Positions 34,301-44,345 of a stretch of DNA of 64,000 nucleotides are shown in pieces. The position numbers and the translations under genes were made by a program. Origin of the DNA: Antedon mediterranea (taxonomy: Eukaryota > Echinodermata > Crinoidea > Comatulida > Antedonidae); NCBI RefSeq assembly GCF_964355755.1, contig NC_092678.1, positions 22,300,365 to 22,364,364 on the forward strand. Direction: 5' to 3'. Below the pieces are notes generated by a model. It was not told where the DNA came from. It worked only from the letters and a program-made list of their open reading frames with translations, and did no database searches. Position 1 is the first letter of the stretch. Each line of letters begins with the position of its first letter.

Positions 34301-36003
34301 TACTATAAAGCTCTGTCTACACTATCAAACTTTATGTTTAAAAAATATATGATGTGCCCATATAAATGGACATGATGATGTCATATCCCCACCATATTTG
34401 GGCACATCACACTTTTTTTGTCAAACTAGTTTGATAGTGCAGACAGAGCTTTAGAAATTCTCTCAATGAATTTATTATATTTTCTCTATCAGGTCGACAG
34501 TGAAATTATAAAATTGTTTGTAATTTATTTATTTCCGTAATTATTTGTTTGTTCCTGTACAAATGACTCATAAGTTAATTGACCTAACTGAATTAATTTA
34601 CAAGCACCGCAGACAGACATCGTCTTCAAGTCTTGTGAGATCGCCTAAAGCATGGCAACAACATAACGTTTCAAAGAAAGTTAAATATAGGTATTAAAGT
34701 GTGCTCTATAGTATATTTAGATAGCGATGTTGTTTGCCTAATGTATGCGACATTGTGGCTACGTATTACATCATGAAAAAAAAAGATATTCCATGTCAAG
34801 TCTTCTAATTTTAACAACTTGCTAACAGCATTATTTTTTAAGTAATTTTAAATTCCATTTTTTACATGTATTGGTAACCAACCTTTTTCATTCTTAGTTT
34901 TTTACCCGCGTAAGCTAGTTTCTACCAGTGAAGAGTAAAATTTCACCCTTCCCTGGTTCCTATCAAGGCAATCTAACAACAGGACACTGAGCTCGCCTTG
35001 CTAAAATATGAACTTATAAACATCCTTTGATCTTATGTCTGGCTGCGACAAATACCAACAGTACTGTACATATTTTCCGTGGCACGCGGTGTCTATTAAA
35101 GGGTGTAAACGATTGTGTCGCAGCCACAGATAAACCCTTTGATCTCTGAGGCTCAGCATTCTGTTAATAGATTGTCTTGTTCCTACCCACTAAAGTTATC
35201 GATTACTGTGCCCATTAAATCTTGATTGTACTGGCTAAATAAGTTCCATTCTAACATTCAATTTTTACATTCCATTCTATTGTTCCATTTTAATTAAATG
35301 TTCCATTTTAATGTTCCATTTTAACGTTCCATTCTATCTTTTTAGACGGACAAACCATCACTTTCAATGTTTGGCATTACGTCTGCTGATCAGGAGAGCA
35401 GAGGATTAGAGGGAAGAGGTCATCCAGATACATCAATGATTCAAGGATCTGCTACGGCACCTCTGGAAGTAAAAGAGATGCCACCAGGACTTTCCAAAAC
35501 TCTGGAGACTATCGTTGGCCAGTTGGACGTTCTGACACAGGTTTGATAAAATTATGACATATAAAATTTAACATAACACAACATACTATACATAAGTAAT
35601 GAGAATATACAATGATTAATGGGATAAATATGTTTTTATGGGAAAAGTAATAAACAAAATTCAGAACTGTATTTAACTTGAAACATATATTAGGTCAGGT
35701 CATCTTTAATGTGTATGTGTTTATATAGAGCATTCCACAAATAATGTTGTCTGAATGCGCTGTGGACTTACACTTTTCAACAATATTCTTCTCACTTAAG
35801 GGTCCCGTCATGTCAGTGCTGCCAGTGTCCAGAGAGTTGACTAAACTCATATGATTATGTGTTTATATGGTTTTATTTATTTTTGTTTGTCTTTACAGAC
35901 TGTTAACATTCTTGAGCAGCGGCTGACCATGTCCGAGGACAAACTCCGGGAAGTGCTGGACAACCAACAGAAGATCACTCTACAAGTACGGCCAACAGAA
36001 TGA
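19355..36003 (+). CDS. POC1: POC1 centriolar WD40 protein
   Basis: Twelve exons (19355-19369, 19832-19916, 20141-20220, 23997-24088, 24870-24978, 26110-26288, 27502-27617, 28152-28285, 28611-28679, 30344-30589, 35346-35540, 35899-36003) sum to 1425 nt and give 474 residues; human POC1B has 478. POC1 binds centriole and basal-body microtubules and stabilises them. The N-terminal ~300 residues form seven WD40 repeats (for example [71 protein letters not shown]). A Pro/Ser/Thr-rich linker follows. The C-terminal POC1 coiled coil is [20 protein letters not shown] with [13 protein letters not shown], at about 425-465. Vertebrates have two paralogues (A and B); I cannot say which is closer and expect a single pre-duplication gene. 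Introns 3, 6, 9 and 10 are large and full of repeats. Confidence 0.95.
19475..19605 (+). repeat. Purine-rich simple repeats in POC1 intron 1
   Basis: Imperfect CAG, (AG)n and TAGA-type runs lie between the first and second coding exons of POC1, with several AGGCCTAG palindromes nearby. Confidence 0.6.
22395..22600. mobile_element. MITE-A, two internal units, plus shared flank
   Basis: The 160-bp foldback (22395-22554) has ends AAGCTATGTCTACACTA and GTGTAGACAGAGCTTA and carries the CCAAATATG.TAGT.AT unit twice. The following ~45 bp are the same flank seen after 10232. Confidence 0.75.
22676..22731. mobile_element. MITE-A, right half
   Basis: Only GAGCACATCACATTTTTTTG through GTGTAGACAGAGCTTTA remains, about 120 bp after a fuller copy in POC1 intron 3. 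Confidence 0.7.
23091..23285 (-). mobile_element. Probable LINE 3' stub
   Basis: Read on the minus strand, the segment ends in an AATAAAGAATTAAG-type tail after a unique body that includes an A/T homopolymer. This is the look of a 5'-truncated non-LTR element. The call is by resemblance only. Confidence 0.35.
23394..23600 (-). mobile_element. Probable LINE 3' stub with (TGAT)n tail
   Basis: On the minus strand the segment ends AAATAAATGATTGATTGATT, a 4-bp microsatellite tail typical of CR1/L2-like non-LTR elements. Nothing coding is left. Confidence 0.45.
24651..24807. mobile_element. MITE-A, two internal units
   Basis: It begins TTACACTATCAAACTAGTTT and ends GATAGTGTAGACAGAGCTTT. The GCCCAAATGGTAGTGATAT unit is followed by a second unit, GCCAAAATTTGGTAGTGATA. 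It lies in POC1 intron 4. Confidence 0.8.
25263..25388. mobile_element. MITE-A, one internal unit
   Basis: Ends are AAGCTCTGTTTACACTATC and GATAGTGTGAACAGAGCTTT. The interior is CATGATGATGTCATATCACT then ACCATATTTAGGCACATCAC. It lies in POC1 intron 5. Confidence 0.8.
25918..25978. repeat. Short copy of dispersed repeat G
   Basis: GGGGACACATCTATCATATG and the inverted AAGATGTCCCCTTTATAAAT form a small imperfect foldback in POC1 intron 5. The words match repeat G elsewhere in the window. Confidence 0.35.
26411..26508 (-). mobile_element. tRNA-like SINE, family 2, copy 1
   Basis: On the minus strand it begins AGTGGCACTGTGGCTTGGTG and contains a degenerate B box (TTGTTCAAATC). It ends in TCCAGGATTTTTCTGACAGC, shared with the copy at 37341-37448. 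It lies in POC1 intron 6. Confidence 0.6.
26617..26976. mobile_element. MITE-A with its internal 21-bp unit expanded to 15 copies
   Basis: The left edge keeps the family words TCATGATGATGTTAT and the right edge keeps TTGGGCACAACACTTTTTTG then TCAAACTAG, so the array (about 26635-26949) is an expansion inside a MITE-A copy. The unit is CATATCACTACCATATTCGG(G), 21 bp. I count 15 units with a few substitutions and one 1-bp deletion (unit 13). Because 21 is a multiple of 3, long spurious reading frames run through both strands. It lies in POC1 intron 6. Confidence 0.85.
28416..28459. mobile_element. MITE-C, minimal hairpin copy
   Basis: TAAGCGTGGTTCCCACTTGC and the inverted GTTCTAGTGGGAAGCTTTA meet with almost no interior. 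It lies in POC1 intron 8. Confidence 0.6.
28500..28578. mobile_element. MITE-A, right half, diverged
   Basis: CATCATCATGTCCATATTTG, GGGAACATCATATTTTGTTG and AAGCTTGATGGTGTAG match the right half of the family. It ends about 30 bp before exon 9 of POC1. Confidence 0.6.
28765..28962. repeat. Dispersed repeat G, internally duplicated
   Basis: GGGACACCCCTATTAAAGGG is followed by two further rounds of TCCTTATTA...AAAGGGACACTTT, with GAATGAAGGGCATG and GAATGAGGGACATG. It lies in POC1 intron 9. Confidence 0.6.
29524..29639 (-). mobile_element. Probable LINE 3' stub
   Basis: On the minus strand the segment ends TGACAATAAATTGAATCTTG, with a doubled AATCTTG tail. This is typical of a truncated non-LTR element. 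It abuts a MITE-B element. Confidence 0.4.
29640..30019. mobile_element. MITE-B, 380-bp deletion copy
   Basis: The terminal inverted repeats are TTAAAGATGTATTGTCC and GGACAATACATCTTCAAA. The interior closely matches the 561-bp copy at 32920-33480, except that about 180 bp between GAAATACAGAC and TACTCATGGTTTG are missing here. It lies in POC1 intron 9. Confidence 0.8.
30172..30280. repeat. Dispersed repeat H, copy 2, with perfect 24-bp palindrome
   Basis: It matches the copy at 18125-18238. Here 30183-30206 is a perfect palindrome centred on CGATCG (arms ACTATTAAA and TTTAATAGT). It is followed by TATTGCACGCCATGTGACCC. It lies just upstream of exon 10 of POC1. Confidence 0.75.
30841..32228 (+). 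repeat. 58-bp minisatellite, about 24 units, in POC1 intron 10
   Basis: The unit reads ATTTTGATTACATTGTGAGT, TCACTCTCTAGTTTATTATA, TAACATCTTTATCTATGA. Units differ mainly at TAACATCTTT, TAGCATCTTT and TAGCATATTT. The variants are interleaved rather than blocked, and one unit carries a deletion near 31050. Edge units are the most diverged, as usual in tandem arrays. Confidence 0.95.
32920..33480. mobile_element. MITE-B, 561-bp copy
   Basis: The terminal repeats are CTTAAAGATGTATTGTCC and the perfectly inverted GGACAATACATCTTTAAG. There is no transposase frame. It lies in POC1 intron 10 and is the longer of the two copies in the window. Confidence 0.85.
34307..34453. mobile_element. MITE-A, full-length copy
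   Basis: Ends are AAAGCTCTGTCTACACTATC and GATAGTGCAGACAGAGCTTT, with interior GACATGATGATGTCATATCC and one internal unit. It lies in POC1 intron 10. Confidence 0.85.
35038..35131. repeat. Hairpin element of about 94 bp
   Basis: TCTGGCTGCGACAAATAC and the inverted GATTGTGTCGCAGCCACAGA bound a short interior. It may be a small foldback transposon or a deletion derivative. It lies in POC1 intron 10. Confidence 0.45.
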
Positions 36004-36550
36004 GAAACTTCTTGTTTTTACCGCTGCCATTACAATATGCTGGAGTTTCAAGGACCAACTTGTCTTTGCATTATCACGGTGGTTAACATCAAAATAAGGA
36101 GATTTTATTGGAGCCAAGTGGTTTTTCTGAAAGTTTGTAAGACTCAATTATTATTTCACCTGTTATTGTAATATGTTTATTGTCTCGCACAATTCTCTGT
36201 AATGTCTCACCACTATGTAAATGTCTATTATCTTAGACAAATTCTATAATACGGTGTCACATATCATCACATGTGCTGCCTTTATTTTTCTAGGTTAGGT
36301 TTATGACCTATTATACATATGTGATACTATATTACAAAATTTTCCTGATACTTGTGTTAAATTATTCAATTTATTCAAAAAAGCACTTACATTAAAAGTT
36401 CAAAACAAAGGAAAAACAATATACAAAGCTGAAACAATTTAAGCTTAGATCAACGCCCACAATTGATAATTGATATAGTCAGTCATTAAATTCCAAGTGC
36501 GGGATCTCTTTCGAGTACAGTTGTAACAGTGTCAAAGACACTGTGGTAAT

Positions 36551-36758
36551 ATGTGACACTGAATTACAGGAGCTGCCTATGATACTGTACAAATTATAGG
36601 TATATGACACTGTATTACAGGAGCTTTCTATGATACTGTACAAATTATAGATATGTGACGCTGTATTACAGGAGCTACCTATGATACTTGGATTCAATTA
36701 TAGACATGTGACACTGTATTATAGGAGCTGCCTATGATGCAGTACAGATTTTCGATAT
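36551..36758 (+). repeat. Tandem repeat of about 52 bp, four units
   Basis: Units start near 36551, 36603, 36653 and 36706 with ATGTGACACTGTATTACAGG, then AGCT.CCTATGATACTGTAC. The array lies within 800 bp of the POC1 stop codon and may be in its 3' UTR. Confidence 0.75.
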
Positions 36759-37340
36759 ATCAGCTATATCGCTGATGATCAAACATTTTGTTTATATGTA
36801 AATGACATTCCCGTTGAAGCGTGCTGCAAGCAAATATGTAAAACATGAAGTTACTCCCACGTACAAAACACCTACATACTCTATTAATCTACTGTGTTCA
36901 GTAACAGTGAGCGTTATTTACTGCAGACTTGATTTATTGGCGTACCATACTTTGGACATTTAACATGTGTAATGGACACCTTTAACATTTCACACACGCT
37001 CTGCCCACATCGCCAGACATGTATGACAAGCCCAGCGGTCATTTATTTCAAATTGAGATATTATTATTATTTGTTATTTTTACTGTTGAACATTCATGTA
37101 TTTTAAACATTATTTGTGTGCTCTTAACATTTCTAACTTTAGCTTTAAATATCAGAAAAAAATACCCACTTTGTTTTAAATCATTCCAGGTGGGGTTGGA
37201 ATACAGAGCTAGCAAATAGTAGTATTAAAAACAATATAAAACATTCCATATTTACATTTCATAAATTTGATAAAATTACAATTTAGGAATGAACAATTAT
37301 ACCAACCCTTCTAAATATATTTGTGGGGTTTATTTTGTGA

Positions 37341-37448
37341 CACCGTTTTTGGCCATCAGAAAAATCCTGGAGTGACAGAGATAGGAATTGAACCAATAAC
37401 TTTGTGATTAGTAAGCATTCGTGTAAACCACCAAACTACAGTGCCACT
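37341..37448 (-). mobile_element. tRNA-like SINE, family 2, copy 2
   Basis: On the minus strand it begins AGTGGCACTGTAGTTTGGTG, has a B box GGTTCAATTCC, and ends TCCAGGATTTTTCTGATGGC. These ends match the copy at 26411-26508. Confidence 0.65.
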
Positions 37449-37702
37449 AAATGCAAACTGACCTTTATTAACCATCCTTTAATTATAAATCTGTAAAAAA
37501 TATCATAGCATCGACAATTAAGCTGTAGTCTTTAGGGAAACATTTCTATATTAATGATAACACCCACATCATCTAGACAGTATATAGCTGTTTTATTATT
37601 TATTAACTATCTTTCATAATAACAGTAACATGTTATTTGATAATTTACCCATTTATCTATCTATCTAAGGCTCCTTCTCTTTTCCTTCCCCCACCCCCAC
37701 CC

Positions 37703-37820
37703 CCTCTATTTGGACATCTCTTATTAAAGAAACACTGTCCCATGAAACAAGAGGCAATATAACCCCTATTCAATGGAGGCTATTAGGGACCCCCTTTTTG
37801 GGGTCCTGAAGGTGTCCTCT
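37703..37820. repeat. Dispersed repeat G next to MITE-C
   Basis: TTTGGACATCTCTTATTAAA, CCCCTATTCAATGGAGG and GGTGTCCTCT run directly into the left end of a MITE-C copy at 37821. Confidence 0.5.
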
Positions 37821-38004
37821 TAAGCTTGGTTCCCACTAGAACGTAACGCAAGGACGTAAACGCAACGCAAGCGTTTTAACCAATGACAAGCGAAGTTATA
37901 GACAGTTGGCAATCAAAACCGAATAAGCCATCGCTTGTGATTGGTAAATTCACTTGCGTTGCGTTACGTCCTTGCGTTGCGTCGCTAGTGGGAACCACGC
38001 TTTA
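37821..38004. mobile_element. MITE-C, full-length copy
   Basis: The 184-bp foldback has ends TAAGCTTGGTTCCCACTAG and CTAGTGGGAACCACGCTTTA. Subterminal ACGCAACGCAAG-type repeats follow, and the core carries CCAAT in both orientations (ACCAATGACAAGCGA and TCGCTTGTGATTGGT). Confidence 0.85.
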
Positions 38005-38980
38005 ATAGAGGTTCTGCTGTAGTACTTTTAGTGCTGTAGTATTTTTATTGAAATTCATTAATTTACCCAACACATTCTTTATTTAGATATTTGTAAATAT
38101 AATGTTAATATTGTAAATATAATAACTTTGATAAATGTTGTTTTTTTTTTCTATACTGTATTTTGAATAAAAATTGTACATATATATTTGATTTAGTATG
38201 AAAGGGTGCGACAAAATTAAGACACTATGCAAGCATTTACTGTAAACTATTTAAATAAAATATATAAATATTTGAGAAAGACTTCACTATAGATTTGATA
38301 TAGCTGTGCTTGAGTATTATACGTACATTGCAGTAACTGTACATTTACAAAGAGGAAAATGACATTTGTTTTCTATCTCTATGATTGAATTTAAATTAGT
38401 TGTTAAGGTAATTTGTTTTTTATTATTAAATATTATTTTCTTTAAAATATTTATTATTTTGTATTTATTCGATTACATTATTCAATATTCGACAAAAAGT
38501 TCCGGAAATGTTTCATTTCAACAGTGTATTTTCTGGGTCGAAAAAATAAGTTTATTTGATTTTCAGATAAATTGTGATTTTCATTTTATGAATTCTTACA
38601 CTACATATCCGTGTATAAGTGACAGATTCATAAATTCTAACAAGATGTACTTAAAACCATTGTTATCGCTAACAATTGTGGTTTTTGCATTTGTGGTTTT
38701 GTATGGATGCTTTCCTGGTAACGAAACGTAATGGAAGTGTTCCTCTCACACAACACTGCAATTTACACTTTGTTTTGTCTCTCTGTCTGAAGTAACCTTC
38801 CGTTTCTGTCTTTTAATTATTTTCTTAAATTGAATTCTGATTTTGAAAGAGTCAATTTCGTTCGTAACGGAAGTTCTCAGGCTATAATGTTTTGTGAGAA
38901 AAGTATTTTCTCCGAAGTATAAAAAAATAATTATTTTACCAAAAAAAAAGGTTTTTCATATTAACCAAAAACCAAAACAA

Positions 38981-38993
38981 GGGGGGGGGGGGG
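38981..38993 (+). repeat. Poly(G) run of 13
   Basis: A run of thirteen G follows an A-rich stretch. It could form a G-quadruplex or be a sequencing-sensitive homopolymer. Confidence 0.8.
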
Positions 38994-39885
38994 TTAGATT
39001 TTGAAATATTTATTTTTTTCGTTACAAAGGTTACATCATAATTGTAGAGTTCCCTGACATGATTTAACATGGTTATAGTTACAAAACATTTTTTTTTTGC
39101 GTTTATTTAATAATGCTGTTTTTTATTTTGACTTTTATTGTTAACGGAATTTATCGTCAGATATTAATATAATTAATGTGTTTTATTTAATATATGTGTC
39201 GTATACGCGAAACATTTCAGATTTTAAATCGATGAAAATGTCCTCAAAACAGGAAAGAGTCATTTTTTCTCTCCCCCGCCCCTTTCAACGAAATTGCATG
39301 GGAGCTGGATTATGATTATAAACTGTGGAGAGGGGATATTCGTTTCTCTTTCCCCCGGCATTTATAGAGGATTATTTATCGGAAGTGTATTTTAGATAAA
39401 TAAATACGAATTTAGTGTATAATTTAGAAATTCTTTTTTCTATCGGAATTCACCTTCACATTACCCGGATCCTTCAGCGGTGGTCTGGGCTTATGTTTGT
39501 AAACATTAACTGTAGTGTAAATGAACAGTTTTCTACCGCCTACGTCACATATTTGGTTCCGTCATGAATTCAGAATTTGGCAAATAAATCGGCTGAACAA
39601 ATATTTAGTTTTTTTCTAATAAACACATTTATTAAGATGTAATTTTTTTGTGTGATTTTTATGAGTGTGTTTCTTTTATTTTTATCGTCTGGTTTTACAA
39701 GAGAGAGATTTTATACAGTGTTTGTTTCTTGTGTAAAATAAATGGTAGTGATGATTTAGCTGTGTTCCAACACACTAAAGTTAAGCATGCATAAACTGAC
39801 TCCTCATCCGAATTATTATATCAGAGTTAGATCCGACGTATGTGCTCATGTGATCGGTTAACGCTCTTTTTATACCTCGTGTTGT

Positions 39886-40385
39886 TAACTCCGACACTTC
39901 CAGTTTAACTCCGACACTTCCGATTTAACTCTGATACTTTCGATTTAACTCCGATACTTCCGATTTATCTCCGATACTTCCGATTTACCTCCGATACTTC
40001 CGATTTAACTTCGATACTTCCGATTTAACTCTGATACTTCCGATTTAACTTCGATAGGCCTACTTCCGATTTAACTCCGATATAAGAGGTGTATCCGATT
40101 TGGTACGTTATACCACACTAGAATGCAGAACAATTTATACCGATTGAAGCACTACCGTATTCAATTCCGGAATCGATTTTTTTTGGTGGCTACCTCGTGT
40201 CGTTATCTCCGATAAACTCGCGATACTTCCGAGTTTACTTCGATAAAATAAATATATCTGATGGGGTATCGTACGTTATACTACACACGTTTTAACGCAA
40301 ACAAACATTACCGATATTGAAGCACTATTTAATTCCGGAATCGATTTTTATTTGTGACTGTGGTCATCGCGTCGAGTCGTTTTTG
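39886..40385 (+). repeat. 20-bp tandem array and flanking duplication
   Basis: From 39886 to about 40082 roughly ten units of TTCCGATTTAACTCCGATAC occur. Next to it, a ~130-bp segment (40078-40210: TACGTTATACCACAC, TTGAAGCACTA, AATTCCGGAATCGATTTT) is repeated at 40242-40385. Both copies continue into CTCCGAT- or TTCCGA-type sequence, so the whole block is a nested tandem repeat. Confidence 0.7.
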
Positions 40386-42172
40386 CGTTTTGTGTACACA
40401 TTGTTAATTTGGCCTATGTGACACCTGTGTGGATAACCCGCCACCACAATGTAAAGTTTCTCAGAAATGTATGTAAAACCATAGTATAACTAGATCAGTA
40501 TCGTCGACGACGACGACGACGAGGCCTCCTCCTCCTGGAGAAGTAGACCTTAATATTTATTTCCATGTGTAGGCCTACGCATGTGTATGTCTGTACTTTC
40601 AACGAAATTTATTATGCGATTTGTATCCAAAGAAAGAAATAAAGAAATGGATTTTCAATGTTCTTCGTGTTTTTTCCTTGTCACGTGGTTTTATTTTGAA
40701 AAGAAAATCGCCGTGCCAGCAGACTTTTTTCCTTCTTATTTTGCTATAAAGGAAATGCGCATTGCAAACATAATATTCTACGTAAGCATGCGGTATTAAC
40801 CAACATACGATGCTAGCAGAGTCACATTTTACAAAAATAAAAAAAATACATTGTTTTGTGCTTCGTATCGTAGGCCTATCAAAAAGGAAGTGCGCACCGC
40901 CGGTCTACTACTATTTTACATGTATTTTAACCGAATACGTAGGCAGATCCCGTCACCTTACGTCAGCATTGATATAGGCCTGCCAAGTTGTGTTAATTAG
41001 TGCAGATTGTGGTAAAAACATTGCGATATTTGGGCTACGTACATGTTCTTTAACCGCAAGCAAATTAAACGTGGGCTACGATAAAATGTCAAGCAATAGT
41101 TGCATAAATCACAACAATATCTTGCTGAAAATAATTCATTGCCTTTTCTGTCTGTTTTATCATACTGATAATAATGTTATTTCATTTCATAATTTGATAT
41201 AAAATAAAACATTACCGTTTTATGGTATATCCACCCCAAAAGTTATGGTAATTGAATTCAAAGCTGAAATCGCAAGAAAATTATTAATTTGACTGCCCAC
41301 CACGTTAATTTATTCATGTTTTTTTCTTTATACTATCTACTTTGTACCGTTAGGCCTATATAGTAATTTTCAAATATGTTTAATACCCGATAGTTTTGAC
41401 AAATTCTCCACTTTGAGTTTAGTATTGGATGTAATATATTTAAATCTACTTGCCCGTTTTTATTCAGTTAAATTTCTTTTTTGTTTGTTTTGTGTTACTT
41501 ATTTTTGTAACTGTATTGTGAATGTTAGAACGCACCGTTTTATAAACGTGTGCCGGTGATCCAAAAGGGAGAAATGTAGGCCCAATGGTTCTTCTTATTA
41601 AAAAAATAATAATTTAATTTAGCTTAATACTGAAAATCCTATCGCCGCCTGCTTAAATAAAATTACACCTCTGTACAAGCGGTTTTATTTTAAAATATGT
41701 CCTTTATTATTAAATTATAATGAATAAGGAATGGTGTAGGCTCTATTTACACAATTGTAAAACCCCTATGGATTTCAACCAGATTTTACGGATTTTACAA
41801 ATACTTTATCAGCGTAAACAAACCGAAATTAAATTATTTGTTTATTTGTGGTTGTGACGTACCGTAGTGAACATTTAATGCTTTCGCTTCCTGTGTATGA
41901 CGTCATTTGCCCACATTTCAAATGTTGTAGGTTTTCCTAATCTTCTGTTTATTTACTTGTTATGAATGATTTTTCAATTGTAACACGTATTTGATTTTTA
42001 TCTTGATTCTTAGTATAAATTCGTGTTACTGTTAGTTTTCATTATTTTTGTTTGTATTTATTGTATGTCTCATATTATAAGTTATTTTATTAGTATTTAC
42101 TATTAGGCCTATTGATATTTTGTGCTCTAATCCTATTATATCAATTCGACCGGCAGAGGCATATCATTGTGT

Positions 42173-42332
42173 AAACCTCTGTCTACACTATCAAACTATG
42201 TGACAAAAAATGTGATGTGCTTATATATGGACATGATGATGTCATATCACTATACCATGTTTGGGTATATCACTCCCATATATGGGTACATCACCATTTT
42301 TGTCAAATAGTTTAATAGTGTAGACAGAGCTT
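42173..42332. mobile_element. MITE-A, two internal units
   Basis: Ends are AAACCTCTGTCTACACTATC and AATAGTGTAGACAGAGCTTA. The interior is GGACATGATGATGTCATATC followed by two TATCACT...CCAT.TTTGGGTA-like units. Confidence 0.8.
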
Positions 42333-42714
42333 AATTTAACACACGTTTGTTCATAACAATTACATATCTGAAGCGCGTCTACTTTTGATCAAAGACCATT
42401 TACCCTAATTTCAATCATTCCGAAAGAATTATATTATTACTTTATTCAAAAGTGTCATTTTTCCCCGCAAAAATTTCTTTTATTCTACCAAAATTGTTAC
42501 AAAACGAGACAGATTGTCAAGTATTTTTTCGTGATACCAGAAATTAAGCCATGGTACTTATACCAAACTTATACCAGACATAAGTGGTGGATGGCGCTTT
42601 CCGTCAATAAAGCATAATTGAATTATGTCAATTAAATTGTGATTAAACAGTCCTAACTCTCGATATAGTGAAAAAATTAATAAATTATCGGTATCTGTTT
42701 CTCAATATGAACTT

Positions 42715-42870
42715 AAATTCAAAAATTCAATTCTCTTTTATTACGGTAATCCTTTCGGAAATTCATTTCTCGTTTTACAAATATATAAAAAATGTACAAC
42801 AATATAAAAGGTAAAACATTTACAAAAACAAGAAGAGAACGTCACAAAATATGAGTAAACATTTAACAAT
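42715..42870 (-). mobile_element. Probable LINE 3' stub
   Basis: On the minus strand the segment ends AATAAAAGAGAATTGAATTT, after an A/T-rich body. The resemblance is to 3' ends of non-LTR elements. Confidence 0.35.
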
Positions 42871-43526
42871 AAAATAATAACAATAATATAGGCCCTATAT
42901 AATTATTATTTATTTATTATAACTTAAATTAGGTAAACATTACAGGAATCTTATTTGTATAGAAAATACATAAATTGTGAAATAGAACCTATTTTAGTAC
43001 GGTGCCCAATAGCACTTTATTTTTAAATGGAGATTTTTTTTGCGAATTACAATACTTTAAATGTTAAACCATTGGACTTGGATTGGATGTCCATGGTGAA
43101 ACAAATTCTTATCGAGAGCCATCGTATTTAACCCATGGGCTTCTTTTCGAAGTTTGTTATATTTTGTTTAATCATGAATTATTCATTATTTCTGAGAGGT
43201 GGTCCAATAACCGTCACACCGAGTCTAAATTAATTTAGAATATTTTGAAGGAATCGGAAGTGTTTCGATTTCGCTTTCTCAAAACCCTTCGTAAATTATA
43301 GCGGTTGTTGAACCGGATTTCGGGTAATAATGAATTAATTGGTGTGAAAGTTTATAATTATAAAGATATTACAATGATAACATGATAAAATATATGTTGT
43401 TTGTTTATCCAGAATGTTTCAATAACTTGTTTGCCGTACCGAAAGTTTACGTCATATTTGGTACAATATACAAATCACATAAACTGGCTTTTCAATGAGG
43501 CCTAGCCCTAAAATGATGGAGTGGAG

Positions 43527-43795
43527 AAAGTCCCATCGGCGGCGCGGCACGATATATTATTCTGTCATATATAGGCCTAACAATTAATTAATAATTTCTA
43601 CAAAGTACCACCATAATATATACAAAATGTACGCATTGTTTTACAACTTTAACCCAGGAAAGACCCTTTATGGCGGCGCGGGTCAATAGATTATTCTATC
43701 ATATATACTATATAGGCCTAACAATTAATGAATAATTTCTACAAAGTACCACCATAATAATTACAAAATGTACGCTTTGTTTTACAACCCAAAGA
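43527..43795 (+). repeat. Tandem duplication, unit about 132 bp
   Basis: Copy 1 (43527-43657) and copy 2 (43659-43795) share GGCGGCGCGG, a TATTCT.TCATATATA block, TAGGCCTAACAATTAAT, TTTCTACAAAGTACCACCAT and TACAAAATGTACGC. The copies are similar enough that the duplication is fairly recent. Confidence 0.8.
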
Positions 43796-44203
43796 TCCTT
43801 TGACTCAAGACATTGAATCACAGCCGCACGGCGGATTAAATTCTTCTGGACAAGATGATAGATTGAAAAATATGAATGAATTAATTAGGCGGATATTAAT
43901 TGTTAATGATCTTTTTGGCGCCAGAATACTCTTTGCGGTGAGAGACAAGGTCACATATACTCGCGCTATTCGCTGAAGTGTTAAGTTGTACTTTTTGTCC
44001 GAGTTCATCAGATTGACTCTATTATGATTTTGATCTGTAAAAAAATCACAAACTTTAATACAAAATCGTAAATTGAGGCTGAATAAAATCTGAAATTATT
44101 ATTATATTATACCACAAAATTAACAAACTGTGAAATTAAATAAGGGCCTATATGATGCCTATCAAACGTATTTTAAACCTAGGCCTGTGAATTGGGCTGT
44201 ATT

Positions 44204-44345
44204 TAAGCTTCACTAAGACGTGACGTAAGCGCACAGCGCAAGTAATTTTACCAATCACAAACGATGGATTATTCGAACTGTCGCTTGTCATTGGTCAACT
44301 CGTTTGCGTTACGCTTACGTTGCGTCCTAGTGGGAACCAAGCTTT
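44204..44345. mobile_element. MITE-C, 142-bp copy
   Basis: Ends are TAAGCTTCACTAAGACG and CGTCCTAGTGGGAACCAAGC. The core has ACCAATCACAAACGATGGAT and TCGCTTGTCATTGGT. Confidence 0.8.

Noticed and set aside
38366-38731. 121-codon hydrophobic open frame
   Set aside because: Composition is what AT-rich DNA yields by chance (Phe, Ile, Leu, Tyr). There is no domain, no splice context and no plausible promoter.
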